Of a stretch of DNA of 64,000 bases, positions 58,301-64,000 are shown piece after piece. Made by a program: the position numbers and the translations under genes. The DNA is from Cyanophora paradoxa. Lineage: Eukaryota; Glaucocystophyceae; Cyanophorales; Cyanophoraceae. The stretch's first letter is position 1; the number at the start of each line of letters is the position of its first letter. The notes below the pieces were generated by a model. That model was not told the origin of the DNA. It was given only the letters and a program-made list of their open reading frames with translations, and made no database searches. Where the stretch lies: positions 121,963-185,962 of the forward strand of contig QPMI01000459.1 of the NCBI GenBank assembly GCA_004431415.1, in the 5' to 3' direction.

Positions 58301-60732
58301 AGGGCCCGCTGGCTCAGGTTCTCATCGATAGCCGACGGCGGCGGCGGCGGCGGCGGCGCTTCCTCGGGCGCCTCATCGCCGTCGCCCCGCTCGCCCATCT
58401 CGGCGTCTTCCCCCTCAGCCTGCCCACGGCGGGCGCTGCGGGTTCGTGGCCCCTGCGAGCCGCGCCCACGGGTGCTGACGCGCACGACCCCGTCCCCGCG
58501 GCCACGCTCGCCGCGACGGGCGGCCTGCCGGGGAGCCGGCGCGGTCGCGCGCGCGACGTCGAGTAGCGGCTCGCTCAGGCGAGGCTCGACAGGCGCGGGC
58601 TCAGTGGCGGGCGGCGTCGGAGCGGCGGTGGGCCGCGGCGCCATCGGGCTCGCAAGCGGCGGCCATGTTGCCGCGGCGTGCAAGGTCACGAGCTTCGCCG
58701 TCGGTGCAGGCGGCGGGACAGGAACGGGCGCCGGCCGCGCCGGCGCTGGCGGGTCCCTCGGCGAGAGCGCCTTCACAGGCGGGCGCGGCGGCAGGCAGGC
58801 CTTAGCCTCCTTGATCGTCGCGCTGACGGCCTTCGCCGTGTAGGCGCCCGTCGTGTCCGACGCCGGCTTCGGCGTGGTGGGCAGGTCGTGGAGAGGAGTG
58901 GGGGTGCGGCTGCCCGCATCCGTGCGCCACTTCTCCACGAGCGCGATCATGTCCTTGACAGCCTCGTCATTGAAACCGGCCCGCTTCTTCAGCAGCCTAC
59001 GGAATAGAATGACGAGGTGGGCCCGGTCGCCCGCCTTGGCCCCCTCGATGTACCGGAGCAGCTCCGCGGCCCCGGCGGATCCGGGAACCGTGCGGGCCCA
59101 GGCTGCATCGCACAGGGCGGTGAGCGGCGGGCGCGGGCCGAGCTGGCTCAGCACGTAGAGCTCCTCAGGCACGATCGTGGGCAGCTGCCCGCCTCGCGTC
59201 GTGCGTGCAGGGGCAACTGCGTGGTGCGCGTGATCGGGCGCACGCGGCCGACCCTCCACGTGCCAGGCTCTGCCCCGTGCAGGCGCGGCCAGTGCAGCCA
59301 GGTGTCGCACAAGTGCAGGTCCCGGAGGTGCAGAACGCGGGCGGCGGCGACGCGGGGCTCCACCGGAACGCGTTCAACCGTGCGGGACTCGCCCTCGCTC
59401 ACGACCGGGAAGGCGGGGGCACGGCCGTCGCGGTACGCAGTCAGACGCTCCGCGAGCGCTGCCCGCAGCCATCCCTCGGCGTCCCGATCCGAGCGGAGAC
59501 GTGCCCGCCCCGGGATCGGAACCTCAACGGAGGCAGCCAGGACGGCAAGCGAGTGAACGGCTTCCGTGAACTCCGAGTCCGAGGGGACAAGAGGGTTCCC
59601 GTCGGCCAGGGCAACGGCGCTCTTGTGGGCGTCGTGGGGACCGGCGCGGCCGCCGATGCAAGCCACGGTCTTCCACTGGATCGCGTGCTCGAGGGCCAGC
59701 AGGGCGAAGCCATAGGCGTCGACCCGCGCGTCCACCATGAGCGGCTCGGCGAACTTAAAGAAGCGGCCGAGGATCTTCTCGACGGCGCCGGCGGTGCCCG
59801 GGGCACCGTAGTCGACGCGGTGCAGGAAATAGCCCGCAACAGTCGAGGCGCACGCAAGGCGGAGGCGGTCCTGTGCCGGCAACAGCTCGCTCAGCTCGAT
59901 TAGCTGGCGGCGGCCCGACACTGTCATCTCGTGCGGCTCGAGAGAGGCCGCCACGGGCGAGTGCTGGCCAATGCTCCAGTGGCGGCGGTATGGCTCCAGC
60001 CAGCCGGCGGTAGCGACGCACTCGTCCCCAAGCTTCGTAAGCTTGTGGGCGTCGGGCTCGACTGCGGGGCGACCCTCGGCGTGAGGCCCTCGGCGTGCGG
60101 CCACGCGTGGCCCCGGCCCACTTCGCGGCGACGCGAGAGGCCTGGTGCGTGAGGCTCATGATTTCATAATAGTGCGTCGGCCAGGCGTGAGCCAGCGTGT
60201 CCTGGGACAGCGGGTCATGCCCCAGCATCTGCAGGAACGCAGTGGGGAGGGTCCGCGAGCCGAGGTACGTGCTCTCGGTGGCGAGCGGCTGAGAGAACGC
60301 CGCAAGCAAGAAGGAGAGCGTCTGGCGGGTGCGGGCCGGGCAGCGGAACGCAGTGGCATACCACTGCTCGTCCCGGACCTCGATCAGCCCCTCGCTCACA
60401 GTGCAGCCGCAGTGAGTCTCGCACGGCGCTGGGTACAGGAACGCCGCGCGGTCGAGCGGGACCGACGCGGCGCCCTTCAGCTTGTGCGCGTCCACGTTCC
60501 AGAGAGGAACGGGCCCCAGCTCGTGCTCGCGGCCCTTCACCGGCTCTAACTCAACGGCTCCGAAGTGAGTGAGGTCTAGGCCGGGGCTAGCGCTGAGGAG
60601 GCGAGCGCGGTTGAGGCGCAGGGTCTCCTTAGACGCTACGGTCGCGTCCTCGTCGGCGAGGGAGGCGCGTCGTCGGTCACCTCGAGGCTCGCTACCGTCT
60701 CGGCCCCCGAGGAGTACCCAGGCAGCAGCCAC
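55251..60732 (-). CDS. LTR element: 5.5 kb region coding for a large unassigned protein
   Basis: Successive frames at 59,755-60,732, 59,148-60,104, 57,586-59,310, 57,059-57,895, 56,445-57,215, 56,209-57,105, 55,722-56,432 and 55,251-55,715 are each protein-like and together span about 1,800 residues. The composition is that of a globular protein rich in Trp, His and aromatic residues (HAWPTHYYEIMSLTHQASRV, LVPSDSEFTEAVHSLAVL, HLHEWTEQQLEHFLTLRW, VNWFSLVGPPQRPF, YVPEIARAVADHMDDFNKVL). It is interrupted by one Pro/Arg-rich, acidic linker (about 58,300-58,900). I see no Walker, protease, methyltransferase, glycoprotein or transmembrane signature. Its place between a zinc-knuckle protein and pol suggests a structural role. 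The lack of motifs and the size recall large capsid proteins of some double-stranded RNA viruses, but that is a guess without sequence support. Confidence 0.7.
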
Positions 60733-63138
60733 GCCGGCGGCGGGGTCCGCCGGAGCCTCGGCGGCGGCGGTCTCGGGGACCGACTTGGTGGGAGCGAGCT
60801 CCGTCGCGGGCTCGGACCCTTCGCTTCTGCGTCAGCGCCCTCGACCTCCGTTGGGTCCGGGGCGGCCGCCAAGAGGAGTGCGACCTCCTCAAGGGCGGCG
60901 TCCACGATGCCGGCGGCGAGCTCGGCGGGGAAAGAAGTCGGCACGGGCGTCGGCGCGGGACCCTTCGCTGCTGCGTCAGCGCCCTCGACCTCCGTTGGGT
61001 CCGGGGCGGCCGCCAAGAGGAGTGCGATTTCCTCGAGGGCGGCGTCCACTGCGTCGAACGCGACCTTCTTCTCCCCCTCGTCCAGGCCCGACTCCGGGCG
61101 GGTCGGCAACAGGTCCTGCGCCTCGCAGGGGCCGGCCTCTCGGCTCCCGTGGGGCACAGGTCTGGGCGGCTTTCCCCGGACAGCTGCACTACTGCGATCG
61201 CGAAAGCGGTGGCGGCTGCGGCGACCGCGTTGAGAGCGGGGCCGTCCCGGGGGTCCTGCAGCGCGGCGGCGTGCGCCGCGGCCGCTGCGGTGAAGGCTCG
61301 GAAGGTATCGTCGACCAACGCCTCGTCGCTGCGCACGATGCGCACACGGTACACGTGCTTTTCCTTGCCAAGCTCGGCGGGCGCCGGGGCCGCCGTGGGC
61401 CCCGACCCGTGGCCGCCGGTCGGCGCGGGAAGCAGTGCAGTCGCGGACGGGCCGGCGGCGCCGCTTCGGGCAGCCTGCTCGAGCATGGCGCGCGCGATCG
61501 TGAAGGCGTTGGGGTCAGCCCAGGGCGCCGGCGTCGCGGGCGGCACGGGCGGGGCTGCAGCGGCGGCGGCGTGTTCTGCAAGCGCGCGGCGGACCGCGGC
61601 CTCGAGCGTCTGCGCCTGGGCCGGGCAGGACGCGGCCAGGTGGCCGGTTTTGCCGCAGTTGTAGCACGCCCGGGGCCCTGCAGCTTGCTGGGGCGGGGGG
61701 CTCGAGCGGCCGTTCCCACCCTGCGGCGCGGGGTAGAACCGGCGCTTCGGGTCACCGGTGCCTGCGCCCGTTGGCCCGCGGCGCTTGGCCGGGTTGATTG
61801 CCGACCACTCGGGCAGAGGCCGCGGGTTGGTCCGGCACTCAAACGAGTAGTGCGACTCGCCGCAGTGGCACGGCCGCCGGGGCTTCTCGGGGAGACCCCG
61901 GGCCTTCAGGAAGTCTTTGATCTTCTGCTGATAGACCGGGTCGTCAAGGCGGGCGGCGGTGCGGACGCCGACGGGTAGAGCGCGCGGACTACGACGAGGG
62001 CTCGTCCCGAGCAATGAGCTGCAGGAACGAGATGACCTCGGCGTTCTGATCCTCGGCGTCGTCCGCGTCCCACCCGTACGCGTTTGCCTCAAGCTCTGCG
62101 ATCTCGGCTTCCGACACCGTCGTCGCGAGCATGATGCGCGTGCCCGCGCCGGCGCTGGCGGGTCCCTCGGCGAGAGCGTGGGCGCCTGCAGCGGCGTCCC
62201 GCGCGAGCCCAGCACTAGGGCCGAGCCGGGGACTTTGGAGATATCGACGTCCCAGGCGCCCAGTTCATTGGTGCGCTTGGTTACCAGGTCGATGACCGCA
62301 GAGGGTCCCGTGATCTCGCGGTCCGCGATCTTCTGCGACAGCTCGTCATAGATCTTCCGAGCCGTGGAGAAGTTCGTCATCATGTGCCGGCGATCGGTGT
62401 CCGAAATCTCGGAGTCTTCGAAGTCGCGGCACTGATTGCGAGTGCGGCGCTTGAGCATCTGGCCCGCGTGGCGCATGAGTGCCATAAGCGGTGTCTCGTG
62501 CGCCTCGCGGCACTCCGGGATGATGCTCAAGTCGAGGACGCGGCGATAGAACGCCTCCGGCGCCTCGCCACGTGCGGCAGGTCGAGGAGCGCCTTGTACC
62601 GGTCAGGGTTCCGCATCTCGGCGTCATCTTCGAGACGGCGCCTGATCGCGGTGTACGTGACCGTGAGGGCGGTCCGCTGCAAGCCCTCCTCGGCTTGCGC
62701 GATCTTCTCGTCGAGCGTCTCGAGGATCGCGACGTCTCGCGGGTCCGCCGTGCTCGTGCGCGCACGCTCGGCCCGGTACGCCTTCAGCTTCTCGAGCTCG
62801 CGAGTGTCGATCTGCTCGGCGCTCTGGAACAGCGAGATGTTCTGGCGCACGGGGTGCCCGTGATCTAGCGTGCCGAGAAGAGCCCACCCAGTTCGCTTCT
62901 GCACTTCAATGTGTGCAGTCGGCGAGACACTGAGCAAGTCCTTGCTCATGCTCGCGCAGCTCTCGAACTGGCGGAGGTGGTCCTGAACCGTGCGCTGATC
63001 GCTGCCCGGCGGCAGCTTCGGCAGGCTCTGGATCCATTGCAAAACATTTGATCCGCTCATAGAGTCCATGTCGGCGGCGCCACGCGCGTGCGCGGCCCGG
63101 ACGACGAACTCCGCGGAGGCTCCGGTCCCCGAGGACAT
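60636..63138 (-). CDS. LTR element: Gag-like protein with zinc knuckle
   Basis: Starts at ATG 63,138 (MSSGTGASAEFVV), about 540 bp inside the 5' LTR. Frames 62,527-63,138, 60,692-62,530 and 60,636-61,157 follow one another, all by one-missing-base steps. The first 250 residues are helical (VQDHLRQFESCASMSKDLL, DTRELEKLKAYRAERARTS), as in capsid domains. A second-frame stretch has CHCGESHYSFEC, a possible atypical zinc motif, then a canonical CX2CX4HX4C knuckle CYNCGKTGHLAASC (about 61,625-61,667). Ala/Pro-rich sequence follows. The last frame holds two copies of DAALEEIALLLAAAPDPTEV, from a ~143-bp DNA duplication (about 60,830-61,060). Role: RNA binding and particle assembly, by analogy with retroelement Gag. 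Confidence 0.8.
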
Positions 63139-63681
63139 TCTCAGGTCAAGCGGCGACGTAATGCCACGCTTTTCCGTGAGAGAATGTGCCTCGCTCGAGA
63201 TCCGAGGCCGTCGTGGTCCACAGCAGCGGCGAGCAAGCTCACTAGCTCGGCTGCGGCGATTCCGGAGACAGCTCGGGCGCGCACGCCTCAGCCGTCGATC
63301 CGATCGCTCTTCGTCTTGTCCAGCACGATCGCAACAGCCGGAGAAGGCTGGCGTCGCGGCGAGTGACTAGCGACCGATCAGGAATGATCCCACGGGCTCG
63401 CACGCAGCTCGCTCAGGAAACGGCGACGATCCGATCGGGACGGGATCCCTCGTATTCGCGCGCGTTCCTGGATCCGCAGGACTAAGTTCTGGTTCTTTCC
63501 AGAATGTTCGGTCGCCAACTGCGGATCAGCCCGGAGCGGCGCAGGCGGGGCGCGAGAAGCGACCCACGACCTCTGCTGAGGTCTACCTGCGCGCCGGCTG
63601 AGCCGCGGTCGCCGAGCTGGGTCGGTTGCTGATGACGGGTCGCTGATGATCGGGGTTCTGGCTCCGTGAGCAGATGGCGCC
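63139..63681 (-). other. 5' leader of the LTR element
   Basis: Untranslated leader between 5' LTR and gag start. On the element's strand it begins GGCGCCATCTGCTCACGG (63,664-63,681). Almost the same 18 bases, with one deletion, follow the LTR of the decayed copy (10,382-10,399), so the block is conserved and sits where the primer-binding site belongs. It lacks the usual initial TGG, so the priming tRNA is unclear. Confidence 0.6.
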
Positions 63682-63937
63682 TGTCGGATGAGAGGATTCC
63701 CACCCGGTGCAGCGTCCGTGCGGTCACGCACGGGCTGGGGCTGTAGCTGGGAGCACAAGTGGTCTATTCACAAGTGTACCCGTCCAGGGATCGCGTACCC
63801 CCAAACGGAGTCGCGCCCGGCGCTAAGTCAGAATACAGAGAGTGCTAGAGCTAGCTGCTCGATAGCACTAGACTAGGGCTAGCGGCTACGCATAGACTGC
63901 CGGCTAGCCTAATCCGAGGGAATCGCGGCACGCGACA
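63682..63937 (-). repeat. 5' LTR (right copy)
   Basis: 256 bp, TGTCGGATGAG...CACGCGACA on plus, matching the left LTR throughout by my reading. As the 5' LTR of a minus-strand element it should contain the promoter; I see no obvious TATA box. Confidence 0.93.
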
Positions 63938-63942
63938 ATCTA
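63938..63942. repeat. Target-site duplication (right) of the LTR element
   Basis: ATCTA directly after the right LTR, equal to 45,446-45,450. The remaining 58 bases of the window are AT-rich flanking DNA with nothing recognisable. Confidence 0.9.
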
Positions 63943-64000
63943 TATATCTATAATTTCATTATTGATGCGAATCCGAAAATACCGAACGTCAATTCCATTC

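Larger units (their letters stand above)
45451..63937 (-). mobile_element. Complete 18.5 kb Ty3-like LTR retrotransposon
   Basis: Minus-strand element with 256-bp LTRs at both ends and a 5-bp target duplication. Pol order is protease, RT, RNase H, integrase, as in Ty3/gypsy (Metaviridae-type) elements; in copia types integrase precedes RT. At 18.5 kb it is well above the 5-10 kb typical of the group. The excess is a 5.5 kb unassigned coding region, an RGG/RS-rich region, and a long RNase H-integrase spacer. The LTRs look identical, implying recent insertion, yet the frame is broken about 17 times and the integrase lacks its catalytic Glu region. Either the frameshifts are sequencing artefacts, or the copy moved with help supplied in trans. 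Confidence 0.93.

Noticed and set aside
55251-60732. Env glycoprotein in the large extra region
   Set aside because: No signal peptide, transmembrane helix or cysteine pattern, and the location is before pol instead of after it.
1-64000. tRNA, rRNA or other structured RNA genes
   Set aside because: I looked for the T-loop consensus and box elements of tRNAs and for rRNA-like blocks and found none convincing. Hairpins such as TGCTCCTGCGGAGCA at 28,050 are part of repeats.

Overview
The window is eukaryotic nuclear DNA, most likely from a microalga. It holds spliced genes with GT-AG introns, an RWP-RK transcription factor, a PH-type phospholipase D, and a flavin amine-oxidase-family protein of the kind common in photosynthetic eukaryotes. 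It also holds two kinds of retrotransposon. Base composition is GC-rich. Intergenic DNA is crowded with self-complementary words (TGATCA, GCATGC, GAGCTC, CTAGCTAG). I cannot name the species.

Layout. 1-7,924: no recognisable gene. 7,925-10,680: a decayed relative of the large LTR element further right, with one LTR. 10,734-11,582: two fold-back elements sharing a TACCGCG motif. 12,047-13,507 (-): a long Ser/Pro/Arg-rich ORF of doubtful status. 14,708-23,205 (-): an 8.5 kb non-LTR retrotransposon with a 3' poly(A) tail, an AATAAA signal and 19-bp target-site duplications. It encodes reverse transcriptase, RNase H and, unusually, a C48 (Ulp1-like) cysteine protease with all catalytic residues. 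24,778-27,122 (+): a five-exon RWP-RK gene. 28,041-32,300: two tandem copies of a ~2 kb composite repeat built on a ~150-bp monomer. 32,358-33,558 (+): a four-exon gene of unknown function. 33,704-37,679 (-) and 37,780-44,991 (+): a divergent pair, the FAD oxidoreductase and phospholipase D, about 100 bp apart. 45,451-63,937 (-): a complete 18.5 kb Ty3-like LTR retrotransposon with 256-bp LTRs I read as identical and a 5-bp target duplication.

The LTR element is the most interesting object. Its coding region, read 63,138 to 46,396, is a zinc-knuckle Gag-like part, then about 5.5 kb encoding a large protein I cannot assign, then an RGG plus Arg/Ser-rich segment, aspartic protease, RT, RNase H, a long spacer and integrase. 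The integrase lacks the segment that should hold the catalytic glutamate.

Both retroelements are broken by many frameshifts but almost no internal stops. Most shifts are in the direction of a single missing base, and the two I inspected at base level sit in C runs. One frameshift in the RWP-RK gene behaves the same way. Much of the apparent breakage may therefore be assembly error rather than decay. Domain boundaries and exon models below were read by eye and are approximate unless stated.
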